Assembly (NCBI GenBank): GCA_965656195.1
Contig: CBFHJL010000023.1
Span: forward strand, 1-33,865
Source: Brumimicrobium sp965656195
GTDB lineage: Bacteria; Bacteroidota; Bacteroidia; Flavobacteriales_D; Crocinitomicaceae
Reading direction: 5' to 3'
Length of the DNA: 33,865 nt
The notes beneath the pieces are model-generated. The model had not been told where the DNA came from, did no database searches, and saw nothing but the letters and a program-made list of their open reading frames with translations. Positions 24,064 to 32,559 of this stretch are shown here, piece by piece (position 1 is the stretch's first letter; each line of letters opens with the position of its first letter). The translations under genes were made by a program, and so were the position numbers.

Positions 24064-24107
24064 ATCTGTAATTTTAAAATCGATGTAAAATTAAAAATAA
24101 TCAAGCA

Positions 24108-25649
24108 ATGCAAGTGAAAATTCTCTGGGCTGACGATGAAATAGACTTACTTAAACCACATATCATGTTCTTAGAACAGAAAGGATATGAGGTTGACACT
24201 GTTCGCAGCGGCGGTGAAGCAATCGAAAACTGTGAAGAGAATTCATATGATATTGTTTTTTTGGATGAGAATATGCCGGGTATGTCTGGACTTGATGCTT
24301 TGTCAAAAATTAAAGAATTAAAGCCACTTGTGCCCGTTGTTATGATTACCAAGAGTGAAGAAGAATCCATAATGGAAGAAGCTATTGGTGGTAAGATTGC
24401 AGACTATTTGATCAAGCCTGTCAATCCAAATCAAATTTTATTGAGCATCAAGAAGAATCTGGATCAGGGGAAACTTGTTTCTGAACGCACAAATACCAAC
24501 TATCAGCGTGAGTTTCGACAGATTGGAATGGAGTTGAGTGATAATCTCAATGCTGAAGAATGGATGGCCATGTACAAGAAGCTTGTTTATTGGGATATTG
24601 AATTTGCAGCACTGGAAGATAAAGGGATGCAAGAGGTGTTGACCATGCAGCTTCAAGAGGCGAATAACCAATTTGCTCGATTTATTGAAGATAACTATCT
24701 CGATTGGATCAATGGAGTAGAGGAAGGTCCACAGATGCTGCATACATTATTTAAAGATCGAATTCATCCAAAACTAGATAAACCGACATATGTTATTGTA
24801 ATCGATAATTTGCGTTATGATCAATATCAAATGCTTCGACCAATGTTGAGTAAGTATTTTACGCTCGATAATGAAGAAATGGTTTACTCTATTTTACCTA
24901 CGGCAACGCAATACGCCAGAAACTCATTCTTCTCTGGACTACTTCCTTCTGAAATAAAAAAGAAGCATCCTGAATTATGGGTTGACGAAGATCAAGAAGG
25001 AGGCAAGAACAATCATGAAGAAGATCTCCTGAAGAAACAATTAGCCCGATTAGGAAATGGTTCAAGTGTAGGTTACCGTAAGATTACAAATTTGAATGCA
25101 GGTAAAAAGCTTGTTGAGAACCTAAATCAATTGGATCATAATGATTTAAACGTCATTGTCTACAATTTTGTTGATATGCTTTCTCATGCAAAGACAGACA
25201 TGAAGGTGATCAAAGAACTTGCTGATGATGAAGCCGCGTACAGATCACTAACAGAAAGTTGGTTTGAACATTCACCGTTACAAGATATTTTAAAGAAAAT
25301 TGCAGCCAAAGGAGCACAGGTAATGTTGACCACTGACCACGGAACAGTGCGAGTTGATAATGCGGTGAAGATCGTAGGTCCAAAAGACACCAATACCAAC
25401 TTGCGTTATAAAATTGGTAAGAATCTAGACTACAAGGCGAAGGAAGTTTTTGAAGTGCAGAATCCAGATGATGCGTTTTTGCCAAAGGATAATATTTCGA
25501 CTTCATACGTATTCTGTCGAAATAATGATTTCTTCGTTTACCCAAATAATTTCAATCATTATTCAAATCACTTTAAAAACACATTTCAACACGGAGGAAT
25601 ATCTCTTGAGGAAATATTAATTCCGTATGTAGAAATGACGCCTAAGTAG
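24108..25649 (+). CDS. porX: T9SS regulator PorX: response regulator with PglZ phosphodiesterase domain
   Basis: 513 residues. Residues 1-120 are a CheY-like receiver: acidic pair Asp9-Asp10 (WADDE), phosphoacceptor Asp53 (FLDENMPG), Thr81 and Lys103 (YLIKPV). A helical linker (about 130-205) leads to a PglZ domain of the alkaline-phosphatase superfamily, about residues 215-513: YVIVIDNLRYDQYQML, TATQYARNSFFSGLLPSEI, NFVDMLSHAKTD, MLTTDHGTVRV and the late FQHGGISLEE, which together supply the zinc ligands. PorX, with the sensor PorY, controls type IX secretion and gliding in Bacteroidota. Its PglZ domain has been reported to cleave oligonucleotides. No PorY is in this window. The T9SS cargo gene at 30670 is consistent with a working system. 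Confidence 0.95.
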   Translation: MQVKILWADDEIDLLKPHIMFLEQKGYEVDTVRSGGEAIENCEENSYDIVFLDENMPGMSGLDALSKIKELKPLVPVVMITKSEEESIMEEAIGGKIADYLIKPVNPNQILLSIKKNLDQGKLVSERTNTNYQREFRQIGMELSDNLNAEEWMAMYKKLVYWDIEFAALEDKGMQEVLTMQLQEANNQFARFIEDNYLDWINGVEEGPQMLHTLFKDRIHPKLDKPTYVIVIDNLRYDQYQMLRPMLSKYFTLDNEEMVYSILPTATQYARNSFFSGLLPSEIKKKHPELWVDEDQEGGKNNHEEDLLKKQLARLGNGSSVGYRKITNLNAGKKLVENLNQLDHNDLNVIVYNFVDMLSHAKTDMKVIKELADDEAAYRSLTESWFEHSPLQDILKKIAAKGAQVMLTTDHGTVRVDNAVKIVGPKDTNTNLRYKIGKNLDYKAKEVFEVQNPDDAFLPKDNISTSYVFCRNNDFFVYPNNFNHYSNHFKNTFQHGGISLEEILIPYVEMTPK

Positions 25650-25657
25650 TATATTTG
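25650..25657 (+). promoter_or_regulatory. -7 promoter box for tsaE
   Basis: TATATTTG matches TAnnTTTG. It directly follows the porX stop codon and lies 15 bases before the tsaE ATG. It suggests that tsaE and ald can be transcribed independently of porX. Confidence 0.5.
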
Positions 25658-25672
25658 CTACAAATCTTTGAG

Positions 25673-26095
25673 ATGGAAAAAGAGTTTTACGCTAAGAAAG
25701 AGTCTGATCTTATTCACATAAGTACAGAATTCCTAAATGAGTTCAAGGATCAATCAATTTTTGCTTTCTATGCAGAGATGGGTGCAGGTAAAACTACCTT
25801 TATTCGTTACCTTTCTAAAGCCATGGGGATTGAAGATGAGGTAAGTTCTCCTACATATGGTTTCGTCAATGAATACATCAGTCCTTTTTACGGTTCCGTT
25901 TTTCACTTTGATGTTTATAGAATAGAGTCCGAAGATGAGGCTTATGATATTGGGATGGAGGAGTATTTATACAGTGGAGATAAGGTTTTTATCGAGTGGT
26001 CTGAAAATATTGATAACCTTTTGCCTGAATCTTGCGTAAGGATATCTATAACTAAAGACGACGAAGGTGGTCGACGTATAGTAGCGAAAGTATGA
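25673..26095 (+). CDS. tsaE: tRNA threonylcarbamoyladenosine biosynthesis ATPase
   Basis: 140 residues from the ATG at 25673. An upstream TTG at 25655 overlaps the promoter box and is rejected. TsaE is the ATPase partner of TsaB and TsaD in making t6A37 in ANN-decoding tRNAs. Seen: the Walker A loop FYAEMGAGKTTFIRYL, SSPTYGFVNEY, the Walker B-like FHFDVYRIES, and VFIEWSENI near the end. Length is normal. Its last base pairs overlap the ald start (ATGA). TsaB and TsaD are not in this window. Confidence 0.94.
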   Translation: MEKEFYAKKESDLIHISTEFLNEFKDQSIFAFYAEMGAGKTTFIRYLSKAMGIEDEVSSPTYGFVNEYISPFYGSVFHFDVYRIESEDEAYDIGMEEYLYSGDKVFIEWSENIDNLLPESCVRISITKDDEGGRRIVAKV

Positions 26096-27312
26096 AAACG
26101 GATCCAGCGATAATTAGAAACCTCATGAAAGAAGGGCGTTTACTTCCTCAGGAAGAAATGCTTGAAATAGCCCGAAGAAAAGGAAGTTTGAATATAGGAG
26201 TTCCCAGGGAAGATTCATTTCAAGAGCGTCGAGTCGCATTGGTGCCAGAAGCTGTTTCCTTACTCGTTGCAAATGGTCATGAGATCAAAGTTGAGACCAG
26301 AGCAGGAGAGAACTCTAATTTTTCAGATAGAGAATATAGTGAAGCTGGAGCTCAGATCGTCTATGACCGTAAAGAGGTTTTTCAATGTGATATCATTTTT
26401 AAAGTTTCTCCTCCAATCGAAGATGAGGTTGAAATGATGAATACAGGTCAAACCTTAATTTCAGCTTTGCAGATCACTATGCAACCTAAGCAGGTGCTAA
26501 AGAAGTTAATGGAAAAGAAAATTACCGCCATTGCTTGGGATTATATCCGCGATGATGATGGACATTTTCCAGTTGTGAGAGCAATGGGAGAAATAGCAGG
26601 TAATACATCAATATTAATCGCTGCTGAATTGCTCAACACATTCAAGGATGGAAAAGGAGTGATGCTTGGAGGAATTGCTGGTGTCCAGCCTACTGAAGTT
26701 GTTGTCCTTGGAGCCGGAACAGTTGGTGAATATGCTGCGCGCTCTGCAATGGGCTTAGGTAGTTCGGTTAAAGTATTTGATAACTCATTAGGAAAACTAC
26801 GACGTTTACAGACGAATATTGGTCATCGAATTTATACATCAATCATTCAGCCCAAAGTTTTAGCTAAGGCACTCATGCGTGCGGATGTCGTAATTGGTGC
26901 TATTCGTTCACCGATAGGTAAAACACCGTGTATCGTGAATGAAGATATGGTAAGTAATATGAAGTCGGGTGCGGTGATCATTGATGTGAGTATCGATCAA
27001 GGTGGCTGTTTTGAGACTTCAGAGATTACAAATCATGAATCTCCTACTTTTGAAAAGTATAACGTAACACATTATTGTGTTCCAAATATAGCTTCACGTG
27101 TTTCGAGAACTGCATCTTTTGCAATTTCAAATATCTTTTCTCCAGTATTGATAGAGATGGGTGAGAAAGGGGGATGCAAAGAACTCATCAAGAAAGACCA
27201 TGGATTTAGAAGTGGTGTCTATATGTATAAAGGAACCTTGACCAGCGAAATTCTCGGTAAAGTATTCGACCTTCAATATAAAGAAATCGAGCTTTTACTC
27301 ATGGGGATGTAA
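26092..27312 (+). CDS. ald: Alanine dehydrogenase
   Basis: 406 residues. It interconverts alanine with pyruvate and ammonia using NAD(H). Seen: the N-terminal substrate half beginning LNIGVPREDSFQERRVALVPEA, QTLISALQITMQPK, then the Rossmann motif VVVLGAGTVGEYAARSA, the region ADVVIGAIRSPIGKTPCIV, and DVSIDQGGCFETSE followed by VPNIASRVSRTASFAIS. It is about 35 residues longer at the N-terminus than the 370-residue classical enzyme (MKTDPAIIRNLMKEGRLLPQEEM), as in the Bacteroidota form. NAD(P) transhydrogenase alpha subunits resemble it, but the alanine-specific C-terminal half and lack of a membrane part favour Ald. It is coupled to tsaE by an ATGA overlap. Confidence 0.9.
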   Translation: MKTDPAIIRNLMKEGRLLPQEEMLEIARRKGSLNIGVPREDSFQERRVALVPEAVSLLVANGHEIKVETRAGENSNFSDREYSEAGAQIVYDRKEVFQCDIIFKVSPPIEDEVEMMNTGQTLISALQITMQPKQVLKKLMEKKITAIAWDYIRDDDGHFPVVRAMGEIAGNTSILIAAELLNTFKDGKGVMLGGIAGVQPTEVVVLGAGTVGEYAARSAMGLGSSVKVFDNSLGKLRRLQTNIGHRIYTSIIQPKVLAKALMRADVVIGAIRSPIGKTPCIVNEDMVSNMKSGAVIIDVSIDQGGCFETSEITNHESPTFEKYNVTHYCVPNIASRVSRTASFAISNIFSPVLIEMGEKGGCKELIKKDHGFRSGVYMYKGTLTSEILGKVFDLQYKEIELLLMGM

Positions 27313-27321
27313 GTAATCTCG

Positions 27322-27329
27322 TATTTTTG
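27322..27329 (+). promoter_or_regulatory. -7 promoter box for the DUF4258-like gene
   Basis: TATTTTTG matches TAnnTTTG, 11 bases before the ATG at 27341, so the leader would be about 5 bases. It lies 9 bases after the ald stop codon. No -33 TTG is evident. Confidence 0.45.
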
Positions 27330-27340
27330 TAAAAAAAAGT

Positions 27341-28048
27341 ATGCGAAGCTTCTGGAAGCGATTAAGAATTTATCTCGTTGGATTCACTTTAGGATCTATC
27401 TTCGTTTTTTTCTTCTTTAAAAATCGTGGTTGCTCCTGGACCCCTCAAAATCGAGTGAAGAATGCAATCATTGATAAAGTTTTGGTGATTCCAAATAGTG
27501 AGAAAGAAGCTCATCCTGAATTGAAGGAAATAAATGCGGCTGAGATTATGGCCTTCCTTGCGCAAGGAGAGGTGAATTTCGGAGAAAGCTTAAAGGAGCA
27601 AAACAAATATCCTAAAGTATATGTCGTTGAGTTGCAAGATAGCATGCCTAGTAGATTGCAATTTAACTTGTACGAAGATAGTTACGTGTCTGTAATTCAC
27701 TGGTTGGACAAAGACGAAAAACCAAGACGTTTTGAAAAACTTGAGGGGTATGGTGACTTTTTGAGACTGCCGAAAGATTCTGCTATTGTATTTATTGATC
27801 GCTCAAATTTTGCACAATGTAAAGCACGTGGCCTAGCATCCAAGGAGCAAGAGGACCTAGTTGAAGCCTTAAGTAGCTCAGGAAAAATAAATTTTGATAA
27901 GAGTGATTTGACCTTGACCAAAGCAGAGCATTACATTGAATTTACTCAAAACGACACTTTAGAAGTGGAAGCCAAGACGATCTGGTACGAGTCTAGAATT
28001 ACCTTCAAAGATTTTATCTGGGATTACAAACTTCCTTGCGATAAGTAA
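27341..28048 (+). CDS. Membrane-anchored protein with duplicated DUF4258-like domain
   Basis: 235 residues. One N-terminal membrane segment (about residues 9-27, IYLVGFTLGSIFVFFFF) is followed by RGCSW and the conserved-looking NRVKNAI. The rest holds two copies of one unit. Copy 1 is around residues 66-125 (AEIMAFLAQGEVNFGES, then KVYVVE and LQFNLYE). Copy 2 is around residues 168-230 (EDLVEALSSSGKINFDKSDL, then HYIEF and LEVEAKTI). The G-x-(V/I)-N-F-x-x-S plus Y-x-(V/I)-E pattern resembles DUF4258 proteins from my memory of Bacteroidota genomes; this was not checked. No function is known. It ends 2 bases before the convergent DUF1684 gene. Confidence 0.8.
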   Translation: MRSFWKRLRIYLVGFTLGSIFVFFFFKNRGCSWTPQNRVKNAIIDKVLVIPNSEKEAHPELKEINAAEIMAFLAQGEVNFGESLKEQNKYPKVYVVELQDSMPSRLQFNLYEDSYVSVIHWLDKDEKPRRFEKLEGYGDFLRLPKDSAIVFIDRSNFAQCKARGLASKEQEDLVEALSSSGKINFDKSDLTLTKAEHYIEFTQNDTLEVEAKTIWYESRITFKDFIWDYKLPCDK

Positions 28049-28056
28049 TATTACTT
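28043..28056. other. 14-bp palindrome across convergent stop codons
   Basis: AAGTAATATTACTT is perfectly self-complementary and covers the end of the DUF4258-like gene (TAA, 28046-28048) and the end of the DUF1684 gene (TTA, 28051-28053). It has no loop and no T-tract, so termination is uncertain. Confidence 0.4.
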
Positions 28057-28662
28057 GTACTGCTTTTTCGATACAGGATTTCGTTCTCCAGCTTCTATTG
28101 GGAAGTCGAGATGATTCACCTCTGGCGTTACAGGACATGAATATCGGTGCGAATAAGCACAATAGGGATTGTAAGTACTATTAAAGTCAATTATCATGGT
28201 GTCCTCTCCCTTTTCTTTGTAGACTTCAACATATCTTCCTGCACCGTATGTAATGTCTGGAGCATTCGAGTCTTTGAAAGGGATGAATAAATAATCTTTG
28301 TATTCTTTTCCTTTGAGTTCGAGATTTTGATACGCTGCCAAACGAAACATTCTGTCTTTGTATTCAATACATAGCCAACCGTATCTTCTATACATGGGTT
28401 GACGTTCGGTAGAGGTAGGCATTTTAAAGCGCTTTCCCTTGTCCTTGATGAGGTGAGCTTCGATTCTCCAATTCGTATCTACTTGGAAGTAAGATAAGGA
28501 GTCGATCCCTTGTTGTTCCAGTCCATTCAATAAATAGTCAGTGGTCAACAACTTCTTATTGAACGCTTTTCTAGACTCAACTATACTATCCGTATAATTA
28601 TCCTGTGCTGAAACGGTCAATACCACAAGACCGGTAAATAGCAATGTGATTAAACTTTTCAT
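28051..28662 (-). CDS. DUF1684 family protein (exported)
   Basis: 203 residues with an N-terminal signal peptide (MKSLITLLFTGLVVLTVSAQ, cleavage after about residue 20). The DUF1684 pattern is clear: KDYLFIPFKDSNAPDITYGAGRYVEV and MIIDFNSTYNPYCAYSHRYSCPVTPEVNHLDFPIEAGER. The family has no established function that I know of. The conserved Cys pair (YCAYSHRYSC) and the many invariant aromatic and acidic residues suggest an enzyme or binding protein. It is coupled to yggS by an ATGA overlap and is the last gene of the DUF1015-yggS-DUF1684 operon. Confidence 0.9.
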   Translation of the reverse strand: MKSLITLLFTGLVVLTVSAQDNYTDSIVESRKAFNKKLLTTDYLLNGLEQQGIDSLSYFQVDTNWRIEAHLIKDKGKRFKMPTSTERQPMYRRYGWLCIEYKDRMFRLAAYQNLELKGKEYKDYLFIPFKDSNAPDITYGAGRYVEVYKEKGEDTMIIDFNSTYNPYCAYSHRYSCPVTPEVNHLDFPIEAGERNPVSKKQYK

Positions 28663-29321
28663 TTACGAGCTCCAAATATTTTACTACCGACACGGATCAT
28701 ATTACTTCCTTCCTCGATAGCAATTTCGTAATCACCACTCATTCCCATGGATATGATGTTGAAATCATCATTGAATTTAAAGAAATGACTTTTGAAGACC
28801 TCAAAGTAATTGTTGAGGGTTCTGAATTCATCTTCTATTCGTTCTTTATTCTCAGTAAATGTAGCCATTCCCATGACTCCTCTGATGTTTACATTTTCAT
28901 AGCCATTCATCGCTTCACTTTCCAGCATCTCTTTGGCTTCTTCAAAATCGAAACCAAATTTAGAGTCTTCTTGCGCGATATGAAACTGCAATAGTACGTC
29001 AATCACACGATCCGCTTTTTTCGCTTCTTTATTGATTTCTTTTAAGAGTTTCTGTTTGTGCACTCCGTGAATGAGAGAAACATAAGGAACCAAATATTTT
29101 ACTTTGTTGGTTTGTAAATGACCGATCATGTGCCATTCAATATCGTCTGGCAGCTCCTCCGCTTTTTTGGTCATTTCTTGCACTCTGTTTTCCCCAAATA
29201 TGCGCTGACCAGCGTTATAAGCTTCCATCAAGTCCTCGTTCGGCTTCGTTTTGGAAACAGCAACCAAGGTAACATCTTTAGGAATTTCTGATTTTATTTT
29301 TTCTAGATTCTCTTTGATCAT
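28659..29321 (-). CDS. YggS-family pyridoxal-phosphate homeostasis protein
   Basis: 220 residues from the ATG at 29321, whose ATGA overlaps the DUF1015 stop; the longer frame to 29372 is rejected for that reason. The YggS/PROSC family binds pyridoxal phosphate and keeps its free level safe rather than catalysing a known reaction. Seen: VAVSKTKPNEDL with the PLP lysine (Lys24), GENRVQEM, WHMIGHLQTNKVKYLV, HSVHK-type residues in LIHGVHKQKL, GVMGMATFTEN, and SMGMSGDYEIAIEEGSNMIRVGSKIFG at the end. All conserved blocks are present. Confidence 0.94.
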   Translation of the reverse strand: MIKENLEKIKSEIPKDVTLVAVSKTKPNEDLMEAYNAGQRIFGENRVQEMTKKAEELPDDIEWHMIGHLQTNKVKYLVPYVSLIHGVHKQKLLKEINKEAKKADRVIDVLLQFHIAQEDSKFGFDFEEAKEMLESEAMNGYENVNIRGVMGMATFTENKERIEDEFRTLNNYFEVFKSHFFKFNDDFNIISMGMSGDYEIAIEEGSNMIRVGSKIFGARK

Positions 29322-30562
29322 TCGTCTATCTTGTAAATCGTTAAACCACTTCTCATTTTTGGCTCTACCCATGTTGACTTCGGAGGCATGATCTGATGTG
29401 CATCCGCTACCGCTTTCAATTGGTCCATTGTCACTGGAAAGAGTTCGAACCCTACAGTGTAAACATCATTGTCGATCGCTTGTTCAATTGCACTTTTTCC
29501 TTTGTCTCCACTCACAAATGATATACTGTCGTCTATCTTGAGGTCTTTGATGCCTAATATTGGATCTAGAATGTGTTTTGTTAAGATCTCCGCATCAATT
29601 GCATTAACCGCATCTTCAAAATCACGGTACTCATCTTTTAAACGGAAACGGTACCATTTCTGATCTAGGTAGATATGAAAGACATGAAGCTCTTTAATGT
29701 TCTCCTGTTTGTTGATTAGATCAATTTCAAATACCGCTTTACATTTCTCAATAAATTCATCCGGAGATAAACCATTCAGTGATTTACAGATTCTATTGAA
29801 TGGTAAAATCTGCAAACGTTCTTCATCAATGAAAAAACTCAAGAATGAATTGTAGTTCTTTTCAGGAGAATAATTTCCGCGTTCTTTGTGTAAATCAACA
29901 AGTCGAACGGAAGAAGCAGATCGATGGTGACCATCTGCAATATACACAGCTTCAATTTCTTCATATGCACGCTGTAACGCCTCAGTTTCCTTTGGAGTTG
30001 TCAACCATAATTCATGTGTCGAGGTGTCAGTTGTTGCAAACTCATACTCAGGACGTTGTTGAGTTATTTTCTCCAGGAGATCATCTACTTTTTCACTTTT
30101 ACGATGACTTAAAAGCACGGGTTCCGCATTAAAGCCAACTATATCCAGGTAATTGGTGAACATTTCCTCTCTGGAAGTTAATGTGGCCTCGTGTTTTTTA
30201 ATCAAATCGTTTTTGTACTCTTCTGCGTTGGCACCACCTATAACTCCTAAAAATGCGTGATCGCCTTTCGTTTGTCGATAGACATAGAGTTGTTCATGAT
30301 CATCTTCAACAAATATTCCTTGTTCTTTAAACTCTTCATAACGATGCTTGACTTTGTTAAACCGTTCTGGAGAATTCGGAACTGTTCTGTTGTCGTCTTC
30401 TTCAAAGAATTCAGGATGTATAATATGGATAAAAGTATAAGGGTTAGATTCAAGCTTGGCTGCCAGAATAGATGATTTATACGTAGCAACTGCTCTGGAA
30501 GCTACCAGGTGTGCTTTATCCCTAGTAGGGCGCACAGCTCGGAAAGCACTAATTTTTGTCAT
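29318..30562 (-). CDS. DUF1015 family protein
   Basis: 414 residues, the usual length of DUF1015. Seen: AFRAVRPTRDKAHLVASR at the start, PYTFIHIIHPEF, the family signature YIADGHHRSAS (residues about 213-223), YNSFLSFFIDEERLQILPFNR and DPILGIKDLKIDD, then GFELFPVTMDQL, ADAHQIMPPKSTWVEPKMRSGL. The GHHR motif resembles a catalytic or nucleotide-binding site, but the reaction is unknown. In many Bacteroidota the gene sits beside serine-pathway genes; here it leads a yggS operon. The ATG at 30562 is 38 bases after a -7 box. Confidence 0.93.
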   Translation of the reverse strand: MTKISAFRAVRPTRDKAHLVASRAVATYKSSILAAKLESNPYTFIHIIHPEFFEEDDNRTVPNSPERFNKVKHRYEEFKEQGIFVEDDHEQLYVYRQTKGDHAFLGVIGGANAEEYKNDLIKKHEATLTSREEMFTNYLDIVGFNAEPVLLSHRKSEKVDDLLEKITQQRPEYEFATTDTSTHELWLTTPKETEALQRAYEEIEAVYIADGHHRSASSVRLVDLHKERGNYSPEKNYNSFLSFFIDEERLQILPFNRICKSLNGLSPDEFIEKCKAVFEIDLINKQENIKELHVFHIYLDQKWYRFRLKDEYRDFEDAVNAIDAEILTKHILDPILGIKDLKIDDSISFVSGDKGKSAIEQAIDNDVYTVGFELFPVTMDQLKAVADAHQIMPPKSTWVEPKMRSGLTIYKIDE

Positions 30563-30600
30563 ATTTCATCAATCATTTGTTGATCCTAATACAAGGAGTT

Positions 30601-30608
30601 CAAAGATA
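30601..30608 (-). promoter_or_regulatory. -7 promoter box for the DUF1015 operon
   Basis: TATCTTTG on the minus strand matches TAnnTTTG, 38 bases before the ATG at 30562. No TTG is seen at -33. Confidence 0.55.
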
Positions 30609-30669
30609 AAAAAATGCAGCTAGGAAAACAGGATCTTGATTGGTGAGTGTGCTGATTTCTTAAGCTTGT

Positions 30670-32559
30670 TTGAATTCCTTACTTTTACAGTATAAATCAA
30701 AGCTTTTGCCTAAGTCCCTAAAAATCATATCGCTTTCTTTATTTAGCTTACTATTAAGTGGTCAGCTTTCCGCTCAGTATGGCTTTCAACGTGTGTACGG
30801 ATCTGCAGAACTTGACACAATTTCCTGTATCCGAGACATCACCGTTATAGACAGTACCATATATTTTACGGCAGGAGGAACGTTTAGCTCTGGTTACGGA
30901 CTTCGTTTGGGAAAAGTAGATGAGCAGGGAGATTTGGTTGAAAAAATGGAATACGATATTCCTAATCATTTTCAACGAGCACTCTTTAGTGATGTTGATG
31001 TGGATACCAATTTTCGAGGGAACTTTGTGAACGTATACAGAAGTGAAGATGTAAATAATGATAACCGAGGATTTCGATTAATTGAATACAGCAGGAATGG
31101 GAACATTATTTTTGACTCACTGTATACAAAAATTTACGAAGAAGATTCTTTGTACATCTTTGATCGATCTAAATTAATCCACTTGCCTGACAGCTCATAC
31201 ATCGCTGCTCTTAATATTAACGATCTGAACACTGAAAATGCTGATGGGTCTGGAGCTATTCTAATAAAGATTAAATATTCGGGAGAGATTATTTGGGAAA
31301 CTCCTATTTATCCACCATCTCAAGGAGGAGAAGGAGTTATTGGATTAAGTTTAAACCTTACCAATGACACAATTTTATTTCACTATAATCATTATTATTT
31401 AGCACCAACCACCATTTTCCACGAAAGCTGGGCAAAGCAGCGATACGTTTATCTCGATACGAGTGGAACCATTTTATCACAGAAGGTTTTTCAAGATGGA
31501 ACAAATTGTTCATCCTGGGGTGAGGTAAATTCTGAGTTGGATAATCATTACATCCATATGTATTATGACTCTGAAGCAAAATTTGATGAGGATAATAAGC
31601 CATACTACGATATGACACCTGTAATATCAAAATTCCGAAAAGATAATTTTGATATTGAATGGAAAAAAGTAATCTCCGACGTATTTATAGAAAATTATGC
31701 ATCGATAAACTTGTCCTCTCGTCGACTTAGATTGAATCAAAAAAATGAAATTATCGCGGCATACATGAATTTAGAAAGGCTTTCACCTGCAAATACTGTT
31801 CCGGTGGTTAGTCCTTTTTACGTAAATATTCTAAGCTTGAATCAAGAAGGTGAACAACAGTGGATTAGAAAACACTATTATTACCCAATTGATTCAATAA
31901 GGGATCCAGTTTATGAAATTCATGATCTCGAGATCATGCCTGATGGTGGTTATTTTTTAGGGGGACAAGTAATTCAACAAGACAGTATTTCAGCCAATAA
32001 ACCCGGTCGGTTTGCTTATTTGTTACGCACCAACTGTCTCGGCTTTCTATCTCCTCCAACTGCTCAATACAGTTATACCAATGAAGGAAACGAGGTGCTT
32101 TTTATCAATAACTCCATGAATGCAGGAAGTTATTCATGGTACTTTGGAGAGGGCGATACTTTGCATACTGGAGAAAATCAAGATTCTGTTTACCATACTT
32201 ACGAATACGGAGGAGAATACGATGTCACACTCATTTCTCATGGTTGCAATGGTGAAGCCGATACGGTTACGTTAACCATCAATGTCGAACAAGGAGCGTA
32301 TGGAAATATAGGCGATGATTACTTTACCATTTACCCCAACCCAGTTGAACATGGTGGGTTGATCACCGTTGAAACGGGAAATGTAGAGGATGCCGAACTA
32401 TTCTTTTTCGATGCACAAGGCAGAAAAGTGAAGGAGGTTTATTTATCCAACGAAAAAAGCATTTATTTCATTGAGCAAGCATTTGCTGCGGGTACTTATT
32501 CTGTGAGGTTGGTCAAGGAAAGTGAAGTTGTGCAGGATGAGAAGGTGGTGGTGCAATAG
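30670..32559 (+). CDS. Large secreted protein with PKD domain and T9SS sorting domain
   Basis: Up to 629 residues from TTG at 30670, but a TTG at 30706 (12 residues later, MPKSLKIISLSLFSLLLSGQLSAQ) gives a standard signal peptide and is the better start; no ATG is present before the conserved part. The central 400 residues look like repeated beta-propeller-like units (VRTN, GGQVIQQD and similar), which I cannot assign. A PKD domain spans about residues 465-545 (SYSWYFGEGDTLHTG). The last 75 residues are a type A T9SS C-terminal sorting domain: FTIYPNPVEHGG, ELFFFDAQGRKVKEV, and AAGTYSVRLV near the end. The protein is probably exported and attached to the cell surface by the type IX system regulated by PorX. 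Confidence 0.88.
   Translation: MNSLLLQYKSKLLPKSLKIISLSLFSLLLSGQLSAQYGFQRVYGSAELDTISCIRDITVIDSTIYFTAGGTFSSGYGLRLGKVDEQGDLVEKMEYDIPNHFQRALFSDVDVDTNFRGNFVNVYRSEDVNNDNRGFRLIEYSRNGNIIFDSLYTKIYEEDSLYIFDRSKLIHLPDSSYIAALNINDLNTENADGSGAILIKIKYSGEIIWETPIYPPSQGGEGVIGLSLNLTNDTILFHYNHYYLAPTTIFHESWAKQRYVYLDTSGTILSQKVFQDGTNCSSWGEVNSELDNHYIHMYYDSEAKFDEDNKPYYDMTPVISKFRKDNFDIEWKKVISDVFIENYASINLSSRRLRLNQKNEIIAAYMNLERLSPANTVPVVSPFYVNILSLNQEGEQQWIRKHYYYPIDSIRDPVYEIHDLEIMPDGGYFLGGQVIQQDSISANKPGRFAYLLRTNCLGFLSPPTAQYSYTNEGNEVLFINNSMNAGSYSWYFGEGDTLHTGENQDSVYHTYEYGGEYDVTLISHGCNGEADTVTLTINVEQGAYGNIGDDYFTIYPNPVEHGGLITVETGNVEDAELFFFDAQGRKVKEVYLSNEKSIYFIEQAFAAGTYSVRLVKESEVVQDEKVVVQ

Noticed and set aside
24108..25649. 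A PglZ protein of a BREX defence system
   Set aside because: The PglZ domain is fused behind a complete receiver domain and matches PorX; no other BREX gene is present.
29845..30132. A plus-strand 95-codon frame inside the DUF1015 gene
   Set aside because: It is the antisense shadow of a conserved DUF1015 gene, with no start signal.
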